The notes beneath the pieces were generated by a model, which saw only the letters and a program-made list of their open reading frames with translations, did not search any database and had not been told where the DNA came from. A program made the position numbers and the translations under genes. 50,416 nt of DNA from a virus: the IMG/VR virus record IMGVR_UViG_3300027708_000101, positions 1 through 50,416 of that record. One strand, given 5' to 3'. The first letter of the stretch is position 1. Every line of letters starts with the position of its first letter. This document shows positions 37,101 through 44,918 of the stretch, in pieces.

Positions 37101-39459
37101 TAATGCTTGGGAAGTAGTAAGTGGAGGTGGTGGTACTGGTACAGTTACAAGTATATCTCAAGGATATGGCATCACAAATTCCCCTAACCCAATAGTAGCA
37201 ACAGGTACTATAAAGGTAGATACTAGTACAGGTGGATTGTCTGGGAAATATTTGAGGTTAACTGATACAAGTACAATGCTTAGCCCATATCTTAGAAAGA
37301 TAGATACGGCAAGTCTTTCAAACAGAATAAATCTTAAAGTAAATATTTCAGATACAAGTGCAATGCTTAGCCCATATCTTAGAAAGATAGATACGGCAAG
37401 TCTTTCAAACAGAATAAATCTTAAAGTAAATATTTCAGATACAAGTGCAATGCTTAGCCCATATCTTAGAAAGATAGATACTACCAATAGATTTGTAAAC
37501 AACGTAACTAAAAAGAATGATAGCACCATAACTGTATTTAAGGGGAGTACATCTACTGATATAGTATTGCCTAGAGGTAGCACAGGAAGTAGTGGGACAG
37601 TTACAAGTATTGCACAAGGATATGGTATTGCTAATTCCCCTAACCCAATCATAGCAACAGGTACAGTAACGGTAGATACTAGTACAAGTGGATTGTCTGG
37701 GAAGTATTTAAGAATAGTAGATACTGCTAACAAATGGGTTAGTGGTTCTGGAACGGCTACAAGAGTTCCATATTGGTCAGCAAGTAGAACCTTAACTAGT
37801 TCGCCTAATATGATTTGGAATACACCAGATTCATCATTAGGGGTTAGTAATTTTTATACAGGAACAGCAGGTAGTACACAATTTGATATAAATTCAACAG
37901 CTACATCTTTGCCTTTATCTTTGGGTATATGGAGAAGACAAATAAATGGAGCTTATACATATTTTAAAGAAGATGAACAAGGAGCACAACATAAGTGGGC
38001 ATTTGTAAGGAGAGATGGTTTTAATCAAACCAGAGATTTTTATCAAGTTAATTCTTCAATTATGAATATTAATCTTGGTTGGGGAAATCCTAATAGTAGT
38101 AATTATGATGGTAGTACATTGCTAATAAACCCTAATATAAATATAACTAATGCATTGAATACAGGGACAATAATAAGAGGCATATATTATAATCCAACAT
38201 TGACTTCCCTAACAAACACAAAACACATAGCATTTGAAAGTACCTCTGGTGATGTAGTTATGAAAGGATTAAAAAAATCATCTTCAACTACAGATAGTAT
38301 TGCTATCTTCATTAATGATACATTAAGCAAAGCACCATATCCAGCTTCAGCTACAGGTTTTGTACCATATACAGGAGCAACTAGTAATCTTGACATGGGG
38401 GCAAAAAACATAACTGCTAATGCTTATTTTAATGGCTTTACTTCAATGATTGCCGCAGGCACTACAGTTACATTAACTATTGATTCTACACCAGTGCATA
38501 ACGTAACTGGTTCTGGTGGTCAAACATATCAATTGCCAAATGCTACAACACTAACAAATGGAACTATATTTTCTTTTAATAACAATCAATCAAGTGGCAA
38601 TATATCTGTTAATAATAACTCTGGCACATTAGTAAAAGCGGTTGGAAGTGGAGGATATATGACCTTAGAATTAACAAATAATACAACTGCCGCAGGTACA
38701 TGGGATTCACACTTTCAAACTCCTTCAAATGTATCTTGGTCAACTAACACTTTTGACTATGGCGGCTCTATAACTTCAGCACAATGGAATGGTACAACTG
38801 TTGCTTATAATCGTGGGGGAACTGGTCAATCATCATTATTTACTCAAGGTGGTGTAGCGTTTGGTTCTACTACTACTGCGTTGGGAACTACTGCCGCAGG
38901 GACAAGTGGACAAGTGCTTACTTCAGCAGGTACAGGTACACCTACTTGGTCTACAGTTATTACCCCATCAGACACATCAGTATTTCAACGCAAAAGCATT
39001 TCATCTTACACAATGTTAGCAAACAATACTAATGCTAGTGGTAATGCAACTGCTCAGACATTTAGAGATACGGCAGGTACTTATGCTGGTACAATAACTT
39101 GGACAGGTACTGCTCCCACAACACAAACAATTAATAAATATCAATGGCAACAAACAGGTAAGATGGTAAGATTACAATTATTTGGATATTATACAAATGC
39201 CGCTGTTGCTTCTACTTCTGTTACTTTAACAATACCTGCTGATTGTCCAGCTCCAGATATTAGTATGTTTACAAGTGGTTCATTAGCTATTTTGTATCAA
39301 GGTATTGGTGGGCTAGGTTTAAGTAATACTTCCCTAACAACCACAACCAATGCTTATATGAGAAGAAATGTAGCTGATAATGGCAATGAATTAATAATAT
39401 CAGCAGCAGGTGCGAACTACAGAAGATATCAAATAGACATAACTTATAGAGCGCAATAA
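34111..39459 (+). CDS. Giant adhesin/fibre with Sec signal peptide and repeats
   Basis: This is a 1782-aa protein. It starts with a Sec signal of Bacteroidota type (MKKIIVLFALLLGSIISIAQ), unusual for a virion protein. Residues about 270-440 contain YadA-head-like G-x-x-N-V-A-I-G repeats (YQNVAIGGGALG, QRNVAIGYAALN, SLDVAIGWGALA, SSNVFIGSRAG), common in phage fibres and trimeric adhesins. Residues about 1000-1210 hold GTVTSI-x-Q-GYGI segments and 29-aa tandem repeats. The C-terminus ends in a beta domain without an obvious S74-type chaperone. Likely host-surface binding, or, because of the signal, a secreted surface protein. Confidence 0.7.
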   Translation: MKKIIVLFALLLGSIISIAQPVTQRGTSAVTVQDSRLFAELNFRPPAFPDTVRANQQIGLDSCGALIFSRDINAYYYRACSPKRWVRVASGGSTSDSAYLSYRPLTDSTFLLCRVGGTRCDTIKVNGKGVTQAWLLGGNLNPVSNNLGTTSTTDVVIITNDVARMKIAGNGINRSSAARNRYLMIDTLTRYLFYGDESDTTAWKLLGNSNAIAGTSFLGTTNNVPLEFRIKNKKSGIIDSTNKNVGLGFNTLKTNAPNGVILPPPNNATLGTYNVAIGHNALSKDTLGYQNVAIGGGALGTTTTYSQRNVAIGYAALNQSITPSLDVAIGWGALARDYYGQANTAVGADVANFYAPASGDTMAFNTLVGYSSAKQKKAGKYNVFVGDSTGALNINGSSNVFIGSRAGQNETGSSKLYISNSSTSNPLIKGNFADSTLNVNGKMSISLTSQTPDSSLDVTGGVKLRTIYRSGALTDSMLLVGADGGVVKREVIVPSNTNVTRIISGSAVWDSLLVYSVTKCFYYINGILYNSPATNITLAAADSSNPRIDVIYCDTLGNVGVITGIPSPNPVKPTVNPLSQIELTHININAQATTPVGVSNRIIYNENVGVPNEWNTSKSLPLSPADFAYTINPYVGTKSAYAPPFEGNYSLIFTNNAFVNADTLSELSMYLRQNSAPPAKVGTNMFSVILYKSGVKVTNQVFVSDGFYGYSLLTLNSYQHIAIPFSSFVYSNPLDKTFDQIQILLDFSTIPKLGFQFDYITAGAGGTPPAVISNYWSLTGNDNTSFPNAKLGTTSKDKLSIVTSDVERINIANTGVISLPQLQTTTDTLLYKPLVINPSNGQVAGITNWGNNTVYTENPIMSRTSGDSNIIYFNADTANAWRGGGGTTPNLQQVTDVGDTTTNNIFLNKMYMYDGTNDIYSLNARVEDENFYITSGASGADYFRVTDGEMAIYKAPSSVGVIRAYNLTGGRAYDLPDASGTLLLDAPSDGNLYGRKDNAWEVVSGGGGTGTVTSISQGYGITNSPNPIVATGTIKVDTSTGGLSGKYLRLTDTSTMLSPYLRKIDTASLSNRINLKVNISDTSAMLSPYLRKIDTASLSNRINLKVNISDTSAMLSPYLRKIDTTNRFVNNVTKKNDSTITVFKGSTSTDIVLPRGSTGSSGTVTSIAQGYGIANSPNPIIATGTVTVDTSTSGLSGKYLRIVDTANKWVSGSGTATRVPYWSASRTLTSSPNMIWNTPDSSLGVSNFYTGTAGSTQFDINSTATSLPLSLGIWRRQINGAYTYFKEDEQGAQHKWAFVRRDGFNQTRDFYQVNSSIMNINLGWGNPNSSNYDGSTLLINPNINITNALNTGTIIRGIYYNPTLTSLTNTKHIAFESTSGDVVMKGLKKSSSTTDSIAIFINDTLSKAPYPASATGFVPYTGATSNLDMGAKNITANAYFNGFTSMIAAGTTVTLTIDSTPVHNVTGSGGQTYQLPNATTLTNGTIFSFNNNQSSGNISVNNNSGTLVKAVGSGGYMTLELTNNTTAAGTWDSHFQTPSNVSWSTNTFDYGGSITSAQWNGTTVAYNRGGTGQSSLFTQGGVAFGSTTTALGTTAAGTSGQVLTSAGTGTPTWSTVITPSDTSVFQRKSISSYTMLANNTNASGNATAQTFRDTAGTYAGTITWTGTAPTTQTINKYQWQQTGKMVRLQLFGYYTNAAVASTSVTLTIPADCPAPDISMFTSGSLAILYQGIGGLGLSNTSLTTTTNAYMRRNVADNGNELIISAAGANYRRYQIDITYRAQ
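37141..37713 (+). repeat. Direct repeat of about 117 bp within the adhesin gene
   Basis: The segment at about 37141-37257 (encoding TVTSISQGYGITNSPNPI and on to the SGKYLRL region) recurs at about 37597-37713 (TVTSIAQGYGIANSPNPI). The copies differ by scattered substitutions, so the duplication is older than the 87-bp tandem array between them. It marks two shaft modules of the same fibre. Confidence 0.8.
37264..37481 (+). repeat. 87-bp tandem repeat, 2.5 copies
   Basis: Copies start at 37264, 37351 and 37438, each starting GATACAAGT; the third stops after 44 bp. Copies 1 and 2 differ by one base (A/G, tenth base), and copy 3 is identical to copy 2 as far as it goes. The unit is 29 codons (DTSAMLSPYLRKIDTASLSN plus RINLKVNIS), so copy number changes keep the frame. 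Near identity points to recent expansion. Confidence 0.95.
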
Positions 39460-39461
39460 TT

Positions 39462-39641
39462 ATGAAACACATCAGACAAATAAATAGCGTAGGCACTAAC
39501 ACCTACACAATAGTAATAACAGAAGGTTGGGACAAGCCACTAGAAGAGCATCCATCTGTGGTTGAAAAGCCAGATATTTTTGAAGTGTCAGATACTGAGC
39601 CTCCATCTTATGTACAATATGTCAATTATATTCAAGAATGA
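39462..39641 (+). CDS. 59-aa protein between two giant fibre genes
   Basis: An ATG at 39462 gives 59 codons: MKHIRQINSVGTNTYTIVIT, then an acidic Pro-rich tail (HPSVVEKPDIFEVSDTEPPS). The stop overlaps the next start as ATGA (39638-39641), so translation is coupled. The small size and location suggest a fibre connector or assembly chaperone. No family is recognised. Confidence 0.65.
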   Translation: MKHIRQINSVGTNTYTIVITEGWDKPLEEHPSVVEKPDIFEVSDTEPPSYVQYVNYIQE

Positions 39642-42600
39642 GAAAACTTTTATTTATAGTTTTATTTTTTCCCCTACTTGCTAATGCAAGAAAGTTTTAT
39701 TTTTCATCTAGTACGGGAAGTGATAGTTATACTATTTCCCAAGCACAAAACCAAGCCACTCCTTGGAGAACACTTCAGAAATTACAACAACAAGTTGTGG
39801 GCGGTGTAGTTTGTTTTGCAGCAGGAGATACAATAGCATTTAAAAGAGGAGATATTTTTGATAATGGGTATACTAGATTTTCCACTCCTAATTATTATAC
39901 ATTTGCAAGTTGTAGTTGGACAAATGACCCTGCACAAGGTTGGACTGCGCCAAGTGGCACACCATCTGCTCCAATTGTATTTACCAGTTATGGTGATGTT
40001 AGTCTACCAAAACCAAATTTTTATTATCCATTAGCAGAAACACCTATAACTAATGCATCTTATAATGTACTTTATTTTTCTGGAGTACATGATATTATTA
40101 TTGATGGATTGCAATTTGATGATACTAGATTTCCAATACAAGACAAATCTAATCCTGCATATACAAGAACCGCTATTATATTTGGAGAATGGACACAATC
40201 TAAAGTTGTTGGCGTAGATACAATATTTGGTTCTAACAGAGATACAGCGAATAGAAAACGGATGATTACTAATGGTGTTATTAAAAATTGTTTCTTTAAT
40301 AATATATCTTTTGGTATCATAAATGCAGGTATTAATTGTAAGTTTCAAAACAATACAATGACTAACTTAAAGTCTACAGTTGACACTACAGGCTTTACAG
40401 ATATTGGGGCAGGTGCTTTTGAAGGATTATATGGGTTTAACAATGAATTCTCAAACAATTATATTCAAGGGGCATGGTGTAGAACAGGGCGTGTTAGTGA
40501 TGGTAATGGTATGATGGGGGTTGCCTTTGATATATTCTGTTTAAAAAATTCTAAATTTATAAACAATACCATAGTAGATTGTTCTGGTACATGGGAAATT
40601 GGCAATACTGATAGATACGATACATTGTCTGGAGCATGGTATGATACTTTTGCTTTTAATAAATCAATTAATTGTGGACAGTTTGGATATATACATGGTA
40701 GTCCAGGGGATGTATTTAGTGGGAACAACAGAAATATAGGTTGTTTTAATAACATTGTTATTAATAATAATTCATCAAGAATATCTGGTCAAAACTTTGG
40801 ATGGGACTTATATAACGATGGGCAGTCTTTTAGAGGTAACTCTTTAGGTCAATATGCTTGGTGGTTTTTTAGAAGTCCAACTAAATGCCCAAGTAATTTT
40901 TTTCAAACAGGTTCTGTAACAAATGGTTCTACAATAGTTATAATCCCAACCGCAGGCATACAAGTGGGTTCAAGATTATATGACGCAGATGAAAATGGAG
41001 CTTATAAAGAAGTGACAGCAATTGGTTCTGGACAAGTAACAGTAGCTGCTCCTTTTACAGTGACTAATGCTACATATTCATTTAACATATACGCTCCATT
41101 GACGGATTTATCTTGGAGCTATCCCATTAATCCTCCCTATTGTAATTGGAGTGGGCATAGATATGTAGTTCAATACGCATCAGATAACATTAAAGGAAAT
41201 GCTGACACGTTAGTAGATTTGAGAAATAATATAATTTATGCAACAACTGGTGACCAATTTATTTATGACGTTTCAAGAACTAAGCAAAAGCACATAAATA
41301 ATATATACTACATCAAGGGTGCATTTTTAAACCCTACTTCTCTTGGCGGTACTCTTGGTGTAGGGGAATTCAGCACGATAACAAGATTGTTCGCAGATAC
41401 GTCTGCTTCCCTTCCAGAAAATTGGGATTTACATTTAGCATCTGGTAGTCTGGGAATAGGGGCAGGAACTCCCATAACAAGTTTAACAACAGACTTTGCA
41501 GGTAATTCCCTTACTAATCCTCCAAGCATAGGCTTGTACAATTTTACAGCAACGGCAACAATTCCCATACTAACAACAACCTCAGCAAGTGGCATATCTT
41601 ACAATAATGCATCAAGTGGGGGAAATATTAGTTCTGATGGCGGCTCACCCATTACTAGAAGAGGATTAATGTATAGCACATCAGCGATTACGGACACAAC
41701 TACAGGGACTAAGGTTATTGATGGAAGTGTGGGAACGGGTATTTATACTACTTCCCTAACAGGATTAACCTCATCTACTTTATACCATGTAAGAGCATTT
41801 GCAGTAAATAGCGTTGGAGTGTCTTATGGTTTAGATTTAACTTTTACAACATTGACTATACCAGTTTTGCCATCCGTATTTTTTAGTGGCTATAGTTCTA
41901 CAGGCACAACGGCATCCTTGACAGGCAATGTTACTTCAGAAGGCTCAAGTCCAGTATACAGAAGGGGTTTTATTTATAGTACTAGTCCATTGACAAATGA
42001 TACAAGTCTATATCCAAAGGTTGGCATCAATGGCTCTGGAACAGGCTTTTTTGCAACTACATTAACAGGTTTGACTCAAGGTACATTATATTATGTATTG
42101 GCATGGGCAGTAAATTCAGCAGGTATTTCTTTTAGCACCGCAGGGAGTGCTTTTATAACAAAATCATTACCAACCATAGTAACGCTTTCCCCAACATCAA
42201 TAGTTTCTACATCAGCTACAATAGGTTTTAATCTTACAAATGAAGGCGGAACACCTGCTTATGAAAGAGGTATAATGTATAGTACAAGCGCAATAGTAGA
42301 TACTACAAGCGGAACTAAAATTACATTCCCTTTTTTAAGTGGTACGGGAAGTTATAGTTTTACACTAATAGGATTATCTCCACTAACTACTTACCACGTT
42401 AGAGCCTTTGCTTTAAATTCAGTTGGCGTAGCATATGGACTAGACCTTACGTTTACAACATTAGCGGCTGCATCTGTGCCAATAGTTGTTGCCAATTCCC
42501 CAGCATCAATAACAAGCAACTCTGCTATATTAGGAGGGGATGTTAAGTCAGATGGTAATGCTTCTGTATATAGGAGGGGATTTGTATATAGCACATCCCC

Positions 42601-42835
42601 AATCACAGATACCACATCTATTACAGGAGGGGGAAAGGTTATAAATGGTAGCGGATTAGGCACGTATAATTCTACCATCAGTTCCCTAGCACTCAACACA
42701 ACTTACTATGTAAAAGCATTTGCTCTTAATTCAGTAGGAGTATCATATAGTTCTGAAGTTTACTTTTCAACATCTGGTACACCGCCTAGTGTTAATAGTT
42801 TTAGAACTAGAAAGAAATATGTTCAAAAATTATGA
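39638..42835 (+). CDS. Signal-bearing beta-helix tailspike-like protein with FN3-like repeats
   Basis: This is a 1065-aa protein. MRKLLFIVLFFPLLANA is a Sec-type signal. Residues about 20-420 (STGSDSYTISQAQNQATPWR, then IIIDGLQFDD, NGVIKNCFFNN, FQNNTMTNLK, SKFINNTIVDC) show the short Asn-rich rungs of a right-handed parallel beta-helix, the fold of pectate lyases and tailspike depolymerases. Residues about 637-1050 are four FN3-like repeats. The end, SFRTRKKYVQKL, is basic and lacks a T9SS sorting pattern that I can recognise. Probable surface polysaccharide binding or cleavage; catalytic residues not identified. Confidence 0.7.
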   Translation: MRKLLFIVLFFPLLANARKFYFSSSTGSDSYTISQAQNQATPWRTLQKLQQQVVGGVVCFAAGDTIAFKRGDIFDNGYTRFSTPNYYTFASCSWTNDPAQGWTAPSGTPSAPIVFTSYGDVSLPKPNFYYPLAETPITNASYNVLYFSGVHDIIIDGLQFDDTRFPIQDKSNPAYTRTAIIFGEWTQSKVVGVDTIFGSNRDTANRKRMITNGVIKNCFFNNISFGIINAGINCKFQNNTMTNLKSTVDTTGFTDIGAGAFEGLYGFNNEFSNNYIQGAWCRTGRVSDGNGMMGVAFDIFCLKNSKFINNTIVDCSGTWEIGNTDRYDTLSGAWYDTFAFNKSINCGQFGYIHGSPGDVFSGNNRNIGCFNNIVINNNSSRISGQNFGWDLYNDGQSFRGNSLGQYAWWFFRSPTKCPSNFFQTGSVTNGSTIVIIPTAGIQVGSRLYDADENGAYKEVTAIGSGQVTVAAPFTVTNATYSFNIYAPLTDLSWSYPINPPYCNWSGHRYVVQYASDNIKGNADTLVDLRNNIIYATTGDQFIYDVSRTKQKHINNIYYIKGAFLNPTSLGGTLGVGEFSTITRLFADTSASLPENWDLHLASGSLGIGAGTPITSLTTDFAGNSLTNPPSIGLYNFTATATIPILTTTSASGISYNNASSGGNISSDGGSPITRRGLMYSTSAITDTTTGTKVIDGSVGTGIYTTSLTGLTSSTLYHVRAFAVNSVGVSYGLDLTFTTLTIPVLPSVFFSGYSSTGTTASLTGNVTSEGSSPVYRRGFIYSTSPLTNDTSLYPKVGINGSGTGFFATTLTGLTQGTLYYVLAWAVNSAGISFSTAGSAFITKSLPTIVTLSPTSIVSTSATIGFNLTNEGGTPAYERGIMYSTSAIVDTTSGTKITFPFLSGTGSYSFTLIGLSPLTTYHVRAFALNSVGVAYGLDLTFTTLAAASVPIVVANSPASITSNSAILGGDVKSDGNASVYRRGFVYSTSPITDTTSITGGGKVINGSGLGTYNSTISSLALNTTYYVKAFALNSVGVSYSSEVYFSTSGTPPSVNSFRTRKKYVQKL
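41549..42778 (+). repeat. Four FN3-like repeats of about 100 codons
   Basis: Each unit carries R-R-G-x-(M/I/V)-Y-S-T-S (ERG in unit 3), then G-T-G-x-(Y/F) and T-T-Y-(H/Y)-V-(R/K)-A-(F/W)-A-(V/L)-N-S-(V/A)-G. At the DNA level the repeats are diverged, so they are an old duplication. This repeat type is frequent in secreted Bacteroidota proteins and suggests transfer between host and phage. Confidence 0.85.
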
Positions 42836-42875
42836 TGGCATAAATATTGAATAACATATACCAAACCCTAAGAAA

Positions 42876-43070
42876 ATGGAAAACCAAAACAATCATCCCG
42901 TAGGAGCAGCAGTTAGTTCAACAATAAGTATGCTAACGGCATTGTTTGCTATATTAACTATGGAGAATGTACAAATGTATTTAACTATGTCAGCGTCCTT
43001 TATTGCTATTGTATCTGGTGCATTTGCTATTAGATACTACTATTATGCAACAAAGAAAATAAAAAAGTAA
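42876..43070 (+). CDS. Small two-helix membrane protein, holin-like
   Basis: This is a 64-aa protein with two hydrophobic helices, about residues 9-29 (VGAAVSSTISMLTALFAILT) and 33-57 (MYLTMSASFIAIVSGAFAIR), then a basic end (ATKKIKK). Size and topology fit class II holins. It is followed at once by a second holin-like gene, so one may be a holin and the other an antiholin or pinholin. Confidence 0.55.
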   Translation: MENQNNHPVGAAVSSTISMLTALFAILTMENVQMYLTMSASFIAIVSGAFAIRYYYYATKKIKK

Positions 43071-43090
43071 AAATGATATTTGTTTTTTTG

Positions 43091-43098
43091 TATCTTTA
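43091..43098 (+). promoter_or_regulatory. Weak candidate promoter before the holin-like gene
   Basis: TATCTTTA matches the Bacteroidota -7 element with one mismatch and lies 25 nt before the ATG at 43124, after a T-run. No TTTG is found at the right distance upstream, so the call is weak. Confidence 0.25.
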
Positions 43099-43123
43099 GC
43101 ATAGAAAACAAAAACCATAATAT

Positions 43124-43378
43124 ATGAACTCATCATTGTTTACATTGAACTCAAAGGATTGGGCTAAGGGGTTGGTAGTTGCAATTTTAACTGCAATTAT
43201 TACCGTGGTTTATAACACCATCCAAACGGGGGCATTAGTATTAGATTGGAAGGCTATTTCTATTGCAGGTATTTCTGCGGCATTAGCTTACATCACAAAG
43301 AATTTATTGACTAACTCTAATGACCAACTCTTAACAAAAGAGCCAGTTAAAGAAGAGATAGTAAAGGAAGAAGTTTAA
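43124..43378 (+). CDS. Holin-like membrane protein
   Basis: This is an 84-aa protein. Residues about 10-31 (DWAKGLVVAILTAIITVVYN) form one helix, residues about 43-62 (AISIAGISAALAYITKNLL) a second, and the tail is charged (KEPVKEEIVKEEV). This pattern, including the highly charged C-terminus, is typical of phage holins of Bacteroidota. A strong terminator follows (43393-43416). With the lysozyme at 45560 it would time host lysis. Confidence 0.65.
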   Translation: MNSSLFTLNSKDWAKGLVVAILTAIITVVYNTIQTGALVLDWKAISIAGISAALAYITKNLLTNSNDQLLTKEPVKEEIVKEEV

Positions 43379-43392
43379 TTAGATTTTATTTG

Positions 43393-43416
43393 TGTGGGGG
43401 AAGAGATTCCCCCACA
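43393..43416 (+). terminator. Terminator after the holin-like gene
   Basis: A perfect 10-bp stem, TGTGGGGGAA / TTCCCCCACA, with a GAGA loop lies 15 nt after the stop. A T-rich run (TCGTTTTATA) follows. A frame of the next gene extends back into the hairpin to 43394, but that start is rejected in favour of 43442. Confidence 0.8.
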
Positions 43417-43441
43417 TCGTTTTATACCAATTCAAAACATA

Positions 43442-43672
43442 ATGGACACCAACTCAAAGATTAAGTACGCATTGCTATTAACATTATTTCTTACAGGATG
43501 CTATAGTTCTAAAGTAGCAAACCTATACATTGATAACTTACAATTTAAAAATCCACGACTCTTACAAAGAAAAATGCAGACATACTATCCGTGTGGCTAT
43601 ATTACAATCAAAATGAATAAAGCAGATAGTTTACTTGCAGATAGTTTGTTTAGGGTTGGCAAACCCAATTAG
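43442..43672 (+). CDS. Small lipoprotein in lysis region
   Basis: The ATG at 43442 gives 76 aa starting MDTNSKIKYALLLTLFLTGC, a lipoprotein signal with lipobox LTGC (Cys20). The mature part is short and basic. Earlier in-frame ATGs lie in the terminator hairpin and give an unlikely N-terminus. A small lipoprotein beside holins suggests an outer-membrane spanin subunit (o-spanin), though a unimolecular spanin candidate is also present at 44905. Confidence 0.65.
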   Translation: MDTNSKIKYALLLTLFLTGCYSSKVANLYIDNLQFKNPRLLQRKMQTYYPCGYITIKMNKADSLLADSLFRVGKPN

Positions 43673-43674
43673 CT

Positions 43675-44430
43675 ATGGCTAAGTCCACCACTAACAATTT
43701 TACCACAAAAAGACGTAGACTCTTTTTTGATATTGAAGTGTCACCTAACATAGGGTTGTTCTGGGAGGCTGGGTGGAAGAAAAGCATAGGCTATGAAAAC
43801 ATTATAAAGGAGAGAGCAATAATTTGTATTTGTTATAAATGGGAAGAGCAGAAAGAAGTATACCACTTGCAGTGGGATGCGAAGCAGTCAGACAAGAAAA
43901 TGTTAGAGGCATTTGTGAAGGTAGCAAACGAGGCTCATGAATTAGTAGGTCACAATGGGGATAAATTTGACTTGTCTTGGATAAGGACAAGATGTTTGTT
44001 TCATGGGATTGATATGTTCCCCAACTACATTACAATAGACACATTAAAGATAAGCAGGTCTAAGTTTAAATTCAACTCCAACAAATTAGATTACATAGGT
44101 AAGTTTCTGGGTATAGGGAAAAAGATAAAGACAGACTTCAACTTATGGAAAGATATCTTGTTAAACAAGGACAAGTTAGCAATGGCTAAGATGATTAAGT
44201 ATTGCCAAATGGATGTAATATTGCTTGAAAAAGTTTACAAAAAGTTATCAAATCATATAGCAGCTAAGACGCATTTTGGAGTTATCTTTGGGCAGGATAG
44301 AGGCACTTGCCCAGAATGTGGCTCTGATGATATAATTATAGGGAATAGGAGAACAACTGCTGGTGGCACTAAAAAAATACAATATATTTGTAAAACTTGC
44401 CATAAGTACCATACAAAAACAGACAAGTAG
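43675..44430 (+). CDS. DEDD-type 3'-5' exonuclease with zinc ribbon
   Basis: This is a 251-aa protein. It has the RNase H-like exonuclease motifs: FFDIEVSP (D19, E21), HNGDKFDLSW (D96 or D99) and YCQMDVILLEKVY (Y176, D180), followed by a C-terminal zinc ribbon (C212, C215, C239, C242). The family degrades DNA or RNA 3' ends in replication or repair. It starts 2 nt after the lipoprotein gene; the next gene starts 1 nt after its stop. An exonuclease inside a lysis cassette is odd and suggests recombination or DNA-turnover duties late in infection. Confidence 0.8.
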   Translation: MAKSTTNNFTTKRRRLFFDIEVSPNIGLFWEAGWKKSIGYENIIKERAIICICYKWEEQKEVYHLQWDAKQSDKKMLEAFVKVANEAHELVGHNGDKFDLSWIRTRCLFHGIDMFPNYITIDTLKISRSKFKFNSNKLDYIGKFLGIGKKIKTDFNLWKDILLNKDKLAMAKMIKYCQMDVILLEKVYKKLSNHIAAKTHFGVIFGQDRGTCPECGSDDIIIGNRRTTAGGTKKIQYICKTCHKYHTKTDK

Positions 44431-44431
44431 C

Positions 44432-44629
44432 ATGACACCAAGACAAGAAATAGGGTTGATTTTGAACAGATTACACCCATCAGATGCGATTGCTTTGATA
44501 GAGAGCATAGGCAAGGAACTTAGGAAGAAAAATTCAATCAGAATTAATAGAGGTATTGAGCCGAAATCATTACTTTTGGATGACCGACCAGACTTGGAAA
44601 TCCTAAAAGTAAAGCCCTATGGAAAATGA
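44432..44629 (+). CDS. Small hypothetical protein
   Basis: A longer frame begins at 44363 inside the exonuclease gene. The ATG at 44432, 1 nt after its stop, gives 65 aa beginning MTPRQEIGLILNRLHPSDAI. The sequence is helical and basic (GKELRKKNSIRINRG). It overlaps the next gene by 11 nt. No function is recognised. Confidence 0.6.
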   Translation: MTPRQEIGLILNRLHPSDAIALIESIGKELRKKNSIRINRGIEPKSLLLDDRPDLEILKVKPYGK

Positions 44630-44918
44630 AATCATAACAAAAGTACCGCCAGAAATTCCCGAACAAGAGGAAGAATTAGCTGAAGAAATTATATACGAAG
44701 AAGAGATGTCTTGGAGCGAAGTAATACATTGTGTCTTTGCCGCAGTTTCGTCAATAGAAGATATAGATATGGCAATGGCATCCCCAATGGATAGAAAGAG
44801 AATCAAGAGAATAAAAAGAAAAGCATTGAGATTGATTGATGTGGGTATAGGCGAGATATATGCAGAGAAATTTGAAACAGAAACCGAAGAAAAACAAGAT
44901 GATAATGAAGAAGATTAA
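44619..44918 (+). CDS. Acidic small hypothetical protein
   Basis: This is a 99-aa protein with acidic ends (PEQEEELAEEIIYEEE and ETETEEKQDDNEED) and a basic middle (MDRKRIKRIKRKALRL). The end overlaps the spanin-like gene by 14 nt. It contains a TTCCCGAAC site (44656). No domain is recognised. Confidence 0.55.
   Translation: MENEIITKVPPEIPEQEEELAEEIIYEEEMSWSEVIHCVFAAVSSIEDIDMAMASPMDRKRIKRIKRKALRLIDVGIGEIYAEKFETETEEKQDDNEED

Noticed and set aside
37158-37733. Minus-strand frame with protein repeats
   Set aside because: The repeats are the shadow of the 87-bp tandem repeats of the adhesin gene on the plus strand.
43394-43441. Longer start for the lipoprotein gene
   Set aside because: It begins inside the terminator hairpin and would put charged residues before the signal; the ATG at 43442 gives a clean lipoprotein signal.
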